Source of the DNA: Bacteroides fluxus YIT 12057
Lineage (GTDB): Bacteria > Bacteroidota > Bacteroidia > Bacteroidales > Bacteroidaceae
Assembly (NCBI RefSeq): GCF_000195635.1
Contig: NZ_GL882688.1
Coordinates: 1 to 64,000 of the forward strand
Direction of reading: 5' to 3'
Length of the DNA: 64,000 nt
In this document: one piece after another, positions 1 through 6,510 of the stretch
Numbering within the stretch: position 1 is the stretch's first letter
Layout: every line of letters begins with the position of its first letter
Program-made: the position numbers and the translations under genes
The notes under the pieces: generated by a model
What the model saw: the letters and a program-made list of their open reading frames with translations, nothing else
Database searches by the model: none
What the model was told of the DNA's origin: nothing

Positions 1-18
1 GGATCTAATTCAAAGCTT

Positions 19-59
19 AAATGAAAGAGCCGTGTACTTGTGGCACGGCTTTTTCATTT
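19..59 (+). terminator. Terminator hairpin at the left edge
   Basis: An inverted repeat with arms AAATGAAAgAGCCGTG and CACGGCTtTTTCATTT encloses a short loop, and a T-rich run lies inside the right arm. It probably ends a gene lying to the left of the window, and it could act in both directions. Confidence 0.7.
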
Positions 60-177
60 AAGAAATATTGTCCATCGCTTGTTATTGCAGTAAAAATGCT
101 TATACTCGTGCGTAACGATGCTGAAGCACCGCCTTAGCTGTTTCTTATCGTTCATTTCTGTTCCTCATAGCAGACGG

Positions 178-290
178 TTTGTTTCCTATATCCAAACAAT
201 TTGTTTCCCTAAACTAAACGTTTTGTTTTCCTTATCCGAACTATTCGTTTTTCTTGTGGAAAACACTTTGTTTTGAATGAATCAAACAAA
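178..290. repeat. Array of five 22-bp-periodic TTTGTTT repeats
   Basis: TTTGTTT-like units begin at 178, 200, 222, 244 and 267, an almost exact 22-bp period (two helical turns). The loose unit is TTTGTTTcCyTAwayyrAAC. A single close relative, TTTGTTTtttCTATATATCC, lies at 21595, just before the third integrase fragment. The array could be recombinase arm-type sites, a regulator binding array or an end of the element. No protein is predicted here. Confidence 0.6.
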
Positions 291-443
291 GTGTTTTGTA
301 GCATAGAACATTTTGTTCGCTGCTGTGAACTAATGAGTTAGGTGTGGTTTAATGCTTTAGATTGATTACTCCTTAATCTTACTTGTAAGGATGGTTGACG
401 GAGTTAATACTTAGTTATAATATCAGTTGACTCTTTCAAGAGT

Positions 444-550
444 GTGACAGATAAAGGAGCCATCACGCATCTATCACGGGTATCCATCACGGGATATATA
501 TCTATGTATCAAATTGATAGAGCACATTCCGTGACAGCATGACGGATAAA
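444..550. promoter_or_regulatory. Short repeats upstream of the integrase remnant
   Basis: ATCACG(GG) occurs at 462, 473 and 486, and its inverted form CCGTGACAG lies at 529-537. GTGACAG is also present at 444-450. Both GTGACAG copies are followed by ATAAA. The arrangement resembles a protein-binding region such as recombinase arm sites or an integrase operator. Otherwise the 632 bases before the integrase hold only the 22-bp array, a terminator and a truncated integrase start. Confidence 0.45.
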
Positions 551-632
551 TTATGTTTTTAAACTTTATGATGGAGCCCCCTGAGCTATAACAATCAATG
601 GTACAACTGCAAGTTTCAGCTGTAAGTGTGAT

Positions 633-1865
633 GTGCCTATCTCCTTATGGGATGCAAAGGGAAACTGTGCGAAGGGGAAATCGGAAGAGGCAAGACGCTT
701 GAACAGGGAGCTGGAGAATATCAAGGTTCGGATAGGAAAACACTATCAGTATATTTGCGACCACGATACATTTGTCACGGCAAAGAAAGTATATGACCGT
801 TATACCGGTCTTGGAGAGGAGATTCATTCCCTGGTGGAACTTAACCGTTACATTGACGCCCTGCGTGTGAAATTCTATCAGATTTACCAAGACTTGGAAC
901 TGGAGGGAAAGATTATCTCCGCACGTGCCATAGTGAACCGCTATCAGGGAAAGGACGAAACTTTCAAGACATTGTATAATGTATTCAAGGAACATAACGA
1001 CAATTGCCGGAAACTAATCGGGACGGATTATGCCGATATTACCGTAAGACGTTACGATAACTGCCTTAAATACCTCATGGAACTGGTTAAACGGGATTAC
1101 AAGGTAGATGATATGCTACTGCGTGAGGTAAGCGGAGAACTGGTGCGTAAATTCGATTTATACCTAAAGACGGAGAAACATTGCGCACAGAACACCGTTA
1201 TCCGGTACATGAAATGTTTTAAGAAAGTGATAAACCTTGCCATTGCCAACGAGTGGCTGACAAAGAACCCGTTTGCCGGAATCAAGTTTCACGAGGTGGA
1301 GGTAAACAAACAGTTCCTAAGCCAAGCCGAGATAAACCGGATATGGCAGAAAGAGTTCAGGATTGAACGGCTGGAACTGGTACGGGATGTCTTTATCTTC
1401 TGCGTATATACCGGGCTGGCATTCATAGACGTGTATAACTTGCGCCCCGAACACGTTTTAGAGGACAACAACGGCAACCTGTGGATAGTGAAACCCCGTG
1501 AAAAGACAAACAATATCTGCAACATCCCGCTTTTGAGCATTCCCAAACAGATACTTGAAAAGTATAAGGATAATCCTTACTGCATGGATAAAGGAACTTT
1601 GTTGCCCGTTCCCTGCAATCAGAAGATGAACAGCTACCTGAAAGAGATTGCCGACCTGTGCGGTATTAAAAAGAACCTGACCACGCACACAGCCCGGCAC
1701 AGTTTCGCTTCGGTTATCGCACTGGCTAACAACGTGTCACTGCCGAACGTGGCTAAAATGCTGGGGCATTCATCCACCCGAATGACACAGCACTACGCAA
1801 AGGTATTAGACCAAACGATATTAAGGGACATGCAAGCCGTTGAGAAACAATTAAAAAATTTGTAG
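633..1865 (+). CDS. Tyrosine integrase, 5'-truncated, with complete catalytic domain
   Basis: This is a site-specific recombinase of the CTnDOT/phage integrase family, which would cut and join DNA at attachment sites. The catalytic region shows TGLAFIDV near residue 260 (the first catalytic Arg is replaced, as is known for IntDOT), HTARH at 352-356, GHSS near 378 and the nucleophile Tyr388. In frame, homologous residues continue upstream (AITINGTTASFSC) to a stop at 582-584 without an ATG, so about 25-30 residues of the arm-binding domain are missing. GTG at 633 is the first possible start. It may be expressed from that start or may be a pseudogene. The next gene begins 44 bp downstream, and the last 170 bp recur at 12764 and 21635. 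Confidence 0.75.
   Translation: MPISLWDAKGNCAKGKSEEARRLNRELENIKVRIGKHYQYICDHDTFVTAKKVYDRYTGLGEEIHSLVELNRYIDALRVKFYQIYQDLELEGKIISARAIVNRYQGKDETFKTLYNVFKEHNDNCRKLIGTDYADITVRRYDNCLKYLMELVKRDYKVDDMLLREVSGELVRKFDLYLKTEKHCAQNTVIRYMKCFKKVINLAIANEWLTKNPFAGIKFHEVEVNKQFLSQAEINRIWQKEFRIERLELVRDVFIFCVYTGLAFIDVYNLRPEHVLEDNNGNLWIVKPREKTNNICNIPLLSIPKQILEKYKDNPYCMDKGTLLPVPCNQKMNSYLKEIADLCGIKKNLTTHTARHSFASVIALANNVSLPNVAKMLGHSSTRMTQHYAKVLDQTILRDMQAVEKQLKNL
1692..1850 (+). repeat. Integrase 3' end, copy 1 of 3
   Basis: This segment encodes RHSFASVIALANN through MQAVEKQ and is repeated almost identically at 12764-12925 and 21635-21789. Homology ends within the final codons in each copy, so the terminal residues differ: QLKNL here, RLKNNKS in copy 2 and QLSV in copy 3. 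In all three cases a cargo operon follows directly. Confidence 0.9.
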
Positions 1866-1882
1866 GTTCTCATCAAAAAAAA

Positions 1883-1890
1883 TATCTTTG
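1883..1890 (+). promoter_or_regulatory. Cargo 1 promoter -7 box
   Basis: TATCTTTG matches the Bacteroides -7 consensus TAnnTTTG. It lies 18 bp after the integrase stop codon and 20 bp before the nucleotidyltransferase start, so the cargo has its own promoter. Confidence 0.6.
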
Positions 1891-1909
1891 CAAAAGATTG
1901 ATAAGCATT

Positions 1910-2503
1910 ATGATAAATAGAGATGACTTTATAGCAACAGTTCAAGCCGCAACATCAGAACAAGATTATTTGCAAATTACGAGAAAGTATATTTTGCATG
2001 GAATTCCTTATGTTTTTGAGAGACGGGAAAATGATTATTTCGATTTTCGGGCTAATATAGCTAAACAATTTGATATTGGCTTTCATGAGGTATTTATTGT
2101 AGGTTCTGCAAAATTAGGATTTAGCTACCATAAAAATAGTGTATTTTCCCTAAATTCTGACATAGATGTTGTTATAGTAAATGAACGTTTATTTGAGCTT
2201 TTTTATTCTAAAATCTGTAATTATCAATACGATATAGAGAAAGGATTAATAAATCTCAGTTCAAACCAGTACGCACAGTATACAACATTTCTTAAATATA
2301 TGATAAAAGGCTGGATGCGTCCTGACAAATTACCTGTATCTATTCAAAATGAAACAATAAAAGACGATTGGTTTAATTATTTTCGTTCTATATCAAATGG
2401 AAAAAGTTCAGTGGGGAACTATTCTGTATCAGGAGGTTTATTCAAGAACTATTTTTATTTGGAAAAGTATTATACGGAATCATTGTATAAAATAACAAGT
2501 TAA
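1910..2503 (+). CDS. Nucleotidyltransferase-fold protein (cargo 1, gene 1)
   Basis: This 197-aa protein has nucleotidyltransferase signatures: GSAKLG at residues 65-70, followed by the metal-binding acidic pair D84-x-D86 in SDIDVVIV. The family transfers nucleotides to proteins, small molecules or other nucleotides; the substrate here is unknown. ATG at 1910 is preferred over the upstream TTG at 1898 because it lies 20 bp from the TATCTTTG box. The DUF262 gene follows after 10 bp, so the two form an operon. Its place in the integrase/excisionase cargo slot and its high A+T content suggest acquired defence or toxin-antitoxin function, but this is inference. Confidence 0.7.
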   Translation: MINRDDFIATVQAATSEQDYLQITRKYILHGIPYVFERRENDYFDFRANIAKQFDIGFHEVFIVGSAKLGFSYHKNSVFSLNSDIDVVIVNERLFELFYSKICNYQYDIEKGLINLSSNQYAQYTTFLKYMIKGWMRPDKLPVSIQNETIKDDWFNYFRSISNGKSSVGNYSVSGGLFKNYFYLEKYYTESLYKITS

Positions 2504-2513
2504 AAATATAATT

Positions 2514-3497
2514 ATGTCGAAGCAATTACCGTCAAGTCCCAGTAGTAAAAAAATATCAGACCTTGTAGGTATGATACGAAGAGGTGAACTTATTTTACAA
2601 CCTGAGTTCCAAAGAAAATTAGTATGGAATCCTTCTCACAAAGAAGCTTTTATTGATACGATTCTATCAGGGTATCCATTTCCTGAAATTTATATTGCAC
2701 AATCAGGTATAGACGTTGAAACACTACAAAGCCAGCAAGTTGTAGTTGATGGACAACAAAGACTAACAACTATAATGCAATATATAAATGAAAACAACCC
2801 TGATTTTGGGAAGAAAGTGCCTAAATATAAAGACTTAGAACAAAAAGCTAAAGAAGACTTCTTAAATTACAATGTTGTTATTAGAGACTTGCAAGATGTA
2901 GAACCTAATACTATAAAAGAAGTTTTTAGAAGGATTAATCAAACAAAGTTCAATTTAGAACAAATAGAAATTCAAAATGCTATTTATGATGGTGAATTTA
3001 TTACTACTGCTAAAGAAATTCTAGATGATTTTCCAATCAATCAACTACCCGTTTTCAATGACATTGAAATATCAAGGATGGGTGATTTAAATTTCATACT
3101 TCTAGCAATGGCTACATATGAAGAGGGGGGATATTTTGTTGGGAATAAAAATACAGAAGATTACATTGTAAGGTTTAATGATAATTATGAAAATAAAGAA
3201 CATATAAAAGGAGTATTCTCGTCTATTATTAATCATATATGTGAATTAGAACTTCCCAATGATTCTATTTGGTTTAGAAAATCTAATTTCCTTACTCTTT
3301 TAATGGAATTAATATGGAAAGAAGATATAACACCAAATCTTAAAGAAAAACTTGTTCTATTTGAAAGTAATATAATCCAAAATAAAGGGGATAAAAGCAA
3401 TGACTTTGGAATTTATTATTCATATATGTATACTGGAACAAATAGCCGAAATGCGCGCGTAGAAAGAGGACGGATTTTTAGAGAACAAGTTTTCTAA
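2514..3497 (+). CDS. DUF262 (GmrS-like N-terminal domain) protein (cargo 1, gene 2)
   Basis: This 327-aa protein carries the DUF262 signatures QPEFQRKLVWN (residues 29-39), VVDGQQRLTT (77-86) and FRRINQT. DUF262 is the ParB/sulfiredoxin-like nucleotide-hydrolysing domain found in the type IV restriction enzyme GmrSD and in BrxU. The C-terminal DUF1524 HNH nuclease of GmrSD is absent, so any nuclease activity must come from elsewhere. It lies 10 bp after a nucleotidyltransferase gene and ends directly before a terminator hairpin, so the two proteins probably act together. Antiphage function is inferred from the family and location. Confidence 0.8.
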   Translation: MSKQLPSSPSSKKISDLVGMIRRGELILQPEFQRKLVWNPSHKEAFIDTILSGYPFPEIYIAQSGIDVETLQSQQVVVDGQQRLTTIMQYINENNPDFGKKVPKYKDLEQKAKEDFLNYNVVIRDLQDVEPNTIKEVFRRINQTKFNLEQIEIQNAIYDGEFITTAKEILDDFPINQLPVFNDIEISRMGDLNFILLAMATYEEGGYFVGNKNTEDYIVRFNDNYENKEHIKGVFSSIINHICELELPNDSIWFRKSNFLTLLMELIWKEDITPNLKEKLVLFESNIIQNKGDKSNDFGIYYSYMYTGTNSRNARVERGRIFREQVF

Positions 3498-3500
3498 TAA

Positions 3501-3549
3501 AATAAAGCCAGCAATTGCATTTTTGTAAAACTGTATTGCTGGCTTTATT
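3501..3549. terminator. Bidirectional terminator at the end of cargo 1
   Basis: Arms AATAAAGCCAGCAAT and ATTGCTGGCTTTATT (15 bp) enclose a 19-nt loop, with A/T runs on both sides. It lies between the converging DUF262 and helix-turn-helix genes. Cargo 3 ends in a hairpin with the same AAAGCCAG core. Confidence 0.8.
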
Positions 3550-3568
3550 TTAAAATATAGGCAAGATT

Positions 3569-3850
3569 TCATTTCTGATAGAACCTTTCCAACAAATCCA
3601 TGATGTCACTTTCCCGGTAGATGATTTTTCCCGGAAGCTGCACGTAGCCCAGCAGCCCCGTGTCCCTGTAATCCTGCAACGTCCGTTTGCTGATGCAAAG
3701 CCGCCTGCACACTTCATCGCCCGTCAGGTAGTGTTCACCGTTCAATACCGGGCGATAGTTCATTACCACGTACTCCACGTTTTCCAGCACCCTGTCAAGT
3801 GAAGAAAACAGCACCAGCGTAGTTTCGGAATCTTTCGTTATCAAATCCAT
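3569..3850 (-). CDS. HTH1: excisionase-like helix-turn-helix protein (copy 1)
   Basis: This 93-aa protein has a MerR/excisionase-type DNA-binding domain. LTGDEVCRRLCISKRTLQDYR forms the recognition helices, followed by the wing segment VQLPGKIIYRESDI. Such proteins accompany Bacteroides integrases and usually control directionality or excision genes. The gene follows HTH2 after 4 bp and is read from the same promoter. Its 3' end points at the cargo terminator. Near-identical copies are at 14444-14740 and 24068-24349. Confidence 0.75.
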   Translation of the reverse strand: MDLITKDSETTLVLFSSLDRVLENVEYVVMNYRPVLNGEHYLTGDEVCRRLCISKRTLQDYRDTGLLGYVQLPGKIIYRESDIMDLLERFYQK

Positions 3851-3854
3851 ACGC

Positions 3855-4142
3855 CTACTTTTTAGAATTGTCCCTTACTTGGTCGAGCAGAAAGACTTCC
3901 ACGTCCGCAGCCTTGTAGTAAATCTTGCCGTTAATCTGCGAATAAGGCAGTCTCCCCGTGTCACGGTAGGTCTGCATCGTCCGGGCTGAAACGTTCAGCA
4001 AACGGCAGGTTTCGCAGTTATCCAGCCATTTGTCATGCTTCCTGCACAAAGGCACGCAGAGCGTATCCACACGCCCCACAAAATTTTCAAACCTCTGTTT
4101 CCATAGTTCAAAAGTTTTCTTTTCAATCGTCACTATTTCCAT
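3855..4142 (-). CDS. HTH2: excisionase-like helix-turn-helix protein (copy 1)
   Basis: This 95-aa protein begins MEIVTIEKK and carries a helix-turn-helix (ETCRLLNVSARTMQTYRDTG) followed by a wing (QINGKIYYKAADV). The reading frame is open further upstream to 4376, but a minus-strand -7 box TATATTTG at 4190-4197 lies inside that extension, so the start at 4142 fits a short leader. It likely works with HTH1 in controlling element excision. Copies occur at 14745-15032 and 24354-24641. Confidence 0.75.
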   Translation of the reverse strand: MEIVTIEKKTFELWKQRFENFVGRVDTLCVPLCRKHDKWLDNCETCRLLNVSARTMQTYRDTGRLPYSQINGKIYYKAADVEVFLLDQVRDNSKK

Positions 4143-4189
4143 AACCGATATATTTATTCTTGTCAATACTCCGTTTTTCTTCACTGGTG

Positions 4190-4197
4190 CAAATATA
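4190..4197 (-). promoter_or_regulatory. Promoter -7 box of the HTH2-HTH1 pair
   Basis: On the minus strand the sequence reads TATATTTG, matching TAnnTTTG, 48 bp before the HTH2 start. The same box is kept in the other two copies. Upstream, CTGTCCGAAAATG is directly repeated at about 4226 and 4246 (20-bp spacing), a possible operator. Confidence 0.55.
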
Positions 4198-4481
4198 TAA
4201 GACTGAATAGCAGATTGTTTATCTCTGTCCGAAAATGACCTTGCCTGTCCGAAAATGGCTACCGCCAACCCAAGAACGGCATGAAAGAAACGAACCGATA
4301 ACAAGAACTCCGGTTTTTCTCCACTCCCTAAATAAGTAAGGTAATGAACACAAAGCCGTTTTCTATTTGCCGACATTAATTTGGTGCAGAGCGCAGCAAA
4401 ACAATTCTAAACGGCTGACGCTTTGATTTTTACCGATTTTTCTTATTTTATTTGTGGTGCTAATTCAAAAAACAAGCACCT

Positions 4482-4790
4482 ATGAATAATCCTTTCGAAG
4501 AAATTTTCAAACGGCTGGAGAACATCGAAAAGATGATTGCCCCGGTCACGGGCGCACAACCCGAAGAACGGCAGGACGAAAAAGAGCCTGTGTTAGTCAA
4601 AATATCCGTTGCCAGCGGCATAACCGGGTATTCGGTCAATTACCTGTATCATTTAGCCAGCAAGGGGATGATACCGTGTGTCAAGCGTGGGCGTACCCTG
4701 CGTTTCGACATGGAGGAACTCAAAAAGTGGATGCAGCAGCAGTATGTCCCGGCTTCTAACAGACTTCCCGATGAAAAAGAAAAGAGGTGA
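4482..4790 (+). CDS. HTH3: helix-turn-helix DNA-binding protein
   Basis: This 102-aa protein starts MNNPFEEIFKRLENIEKM, with a short coiled N-terminus. A MerR-like helix-turn-helix follows (ITGYSVNYLYHLASKGMIP), then the wing VKRGRTLRFDMEELKKW. It is divergent from HTH2 and overlaps the next gene by about 20 bp. In intact elements this type of gene precedes the primase/VapE gene, and it does so here. In the second unit only its first five codons survive, at 15373-15387. Confidence 0.75.
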   Translation: MNNPFEEIFKRLENIEKMIAPVTGAQPEERQDEKEPVLVKISVASGITGYSVNYLYHLASKGMIPCVKRGRTLRFDMEELKKWMQQQYVPASNRLPDEKEKR

Positions 4791-5175
4791 TGAAACACGG
4801 CATATCGAGGGCTGGCAGTCAAAGAACGAGCGTATCGAAAGCCTGTTGAACGTCCTGTATGATTTCCGGTTCAACACCGTAAAGAGCCGGACGGAATACC
4901 GGACTGCGGGTTCTTCGGACTTGTACCAGCCCGTTACAAAATTCGCCCTGAACACTTTCAGGCGCAGGCTGGACGCAACGGCTGACATAGCCACCTCGAC
5001 CGACAACATACGCATGATACTGGAAAGCGACTTCGCAAGAAAGGCTCACCCCATACAGGAGTATTTCAACGCCCTGCCCCTTTTTCATTCATTTTATGTG
5101 TGTAATTCTGTTGTTTTTCGTTCATTTTATGTGTATATTTGCTGTGTATTTCATTCATTAAATGTGAATAAATAG
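4771..5175 (+). pseudogene. Truncated VapE/primase-like gene
   Basis: From ATG 4771 the reading frame encodes MKKKRGDETRHIEGW and continues through IQEYFNALP at about 5082. This resembles the N-terminal part of the VapE-type replication proteins found after HTH3 in Bacteroides mobilizable elements. Family-like sequence stops at 5082-5086 and the frame then runs through unrelated repeat DNA to a stop at 5175. The break marks where the ATPase/argonaute segment joined the element, removing its replication and mobilization part. The family assignment is moderate. Confidence 0.55.
5088..5167 (+). repeat. Three repeats with a 33-bp period over the ATPase promoter
   Basis: TTCATTTTATGTGT lies at 5088-5101 and 5121-5134, and TTCATTAAATGTGA at 5154-5167. 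The spacing is exactly 33 bp, about three helical turns. The -7 box TATATTTG (5134-5141) starts at the last base of the second repeat, and the third lies in the leader. A regulator that binds cooperatively on one DNA face would fit. Confidence 0.75.
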
Positions 5176-5182
5176 TTTAACC

Positions 5183-6466
5183 ATGGATAGATATGCTATA
5201 AATGAACTGGTTAAGTGGAAAGATGCCCGTAGACGCAAGCCACTTATAATAGAAGGAGCAAGGCAGGTTGGAAAGACTTGGCTCGTCAAGGACTTTGCCT
5301 GTAAGCACTATGATAATATTGCGTATATAAATTTTGAGGAGCAAATATATTTACGCAACCTATTTGAAACGGACTTTGACGTGACAAGGATAATTTCTGC
5401 CATAGGAGCCGCCGCCCATCAGAACTGCATACCTGGCAAGACGTTGATTTTTCTTGATGAAATTCAAGAGGCTCCGAATGGCGTTACTGCATTGAAGTAT
5501 TTTTATGAAAATGCCTCTGATTATCATATCATTGCTGCCGGCTCTCTCTTGGGGTTGGAACTGCACAGGCAGGCCTCTTTTCCTGTGGGAAAGGTACAGT
5601 TCATGACACTTCACCCCATGAGTTTTCTTGAGTTTCTTGATGCAGTCGGGGAACGGGCATTGGCTGGATTTATCGCAAAGCGTGATTGGGAGAACATCAA
5701 GCTTTTCGGACCTAAACTGAAAGACCTGCTCAAACATTATTATTATGTCGGGGGTATGCCGGAAGCTGTTCTGGCATTCAGCGAGACACGTGACTGGCTT
5801 GAAGTCAGGGATATTCAGAATGAAATACTTGAAAGCTATGACAGGGATTTTTCAAAGCATGCCCCAGAAGAAATTGTCCCGCGTATAAGACAGCTATGGA
5901 ATTCTTTGCCAGCTCAACTCAGTAAGGAGAACCGTAAGTTTCTGTACGGAGTTGTCAGGGAAGGTGCCCGGGCACGGGAATACGAGATCGCCCTTCAGTG
6001 GCTTTTCGACGGTGGCCTGATTCATCGTGTCAATAATGTGTCCGCACCCCGCCTGCCATTAAAGAGCTACGAGGACAAATCTTCTTTTAAGATTTTTGCC
6101 GTAGATATAGGTTTGCTGGGAGCCATGTGCAATCTGGACTCGGATACTATAGTCAGAGGTAACAATATTTTCACAGAATTCAAAGGAGCGTTGACGGAGC
6201 AATATGTCTTGCAGCAGCTTAAATTGAAACATGAACCATTCTACTGGTCTAAACCGAATGCTCGTCAGGAAATAGACTTTTTAATACAGACTAATGGTGG
6301 TATAGTTCCGATTGAAGTAAAGGCGGAAGAAAATCTCAAGGCTAAAAGCCTTAAACAGTTTGTTTTGGACAATCATCCCGATACGGCATATCGGACTTCC
6401 ATGTCCGATTACAGACAAGAAGAATGGATGACTAATATGCCATTATATTGTGTTCCTGTTATATAG
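5183..6466 (+). CDS. AAA ATPase with C-terminal DUF4143
   Basis: This 427-aa protein has a Walker A motif GARQVGKT at residues 25-32, a Walker B motif LIFLDEIQEAP near residue 90, and a C-terminal DUF4143 domain with a PD-(D/E)xK-like segment (EIDFLIQTNGGIVPIEVKAEE). The family is very common in Bacteroides and its function is poorly known; a nuclease-linked ATPase is suggested by the C-terminal motif. It has its own promoter with phased repeats. The argonaute gene begins 44 bp later in the same direction. Length is normal for the family. Confidence 0.85.
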   Translation: MDRYAINELVKWKDARRRKPLIIEGARQVGKTWLVKDFACKHYDNIAYINFEEQIYLRNLFETDFDVTRIISAIGAAAHQNCIPGKTLIFLDEIQEAPNGVTALKYFYENASDYHIIAAGSLLGLELHRQASFPVGKVQFMTLHPMSFLEFLDAVGERALAGFIAKRDWENIKLFGPKLKDLLKHYYYVGGMPEAVLAFSETRDWLEVRDIQNEILESYDRDFSKHAPEEIVPRIRQLWNSLPAQLSKENRKFLYGVVREGARAREYEIALQWLFDGGLIHRVNNVSAPRLPLKSYEDKSSFKIFAVDIGLLGAMCNLDSDTIVRGNNIFTEFKGALTEQYVLQQLKLKHEPFYWSKPNARQEIDFLIQTNGGIVPIEVKAEENLKAKSLKQFVLDNHPDTAYRTSMSDYRQEEWMTNMPLYCVPVI

Positions 6467-6510
6467 TCGAATATCTTTTAGAAAAGAACATTTAATTACC
6501 TTTATGTAAT

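Larger units (their letters stand above)
3562..4499. repeat. Conserved excisionase-like block, copy 1
   Basis: This block holds the HTH1 and HTH2 genes, their promoter and the divergent upstream region as far as the first codons of HTH3. It recurs at about 14498-15387 and 24061-24699 with scattered substitutions. The copies are not identical, which points to independent acquisition or old duplication. Confidence 0.9.

Noticed and set aside
178..315. Periodic repeats considered as a CRISPR array
   Set aside because: The repeat unit is short and imperfect with a 22-bp period and no unique spacers, and no cas genes are present.
3855..4376. Longer 173-aa version of HTH2
   Set aside because: The extra N-terminus spans the promoter box, is not shared at the block edge in copy 3, and looks non-coding.
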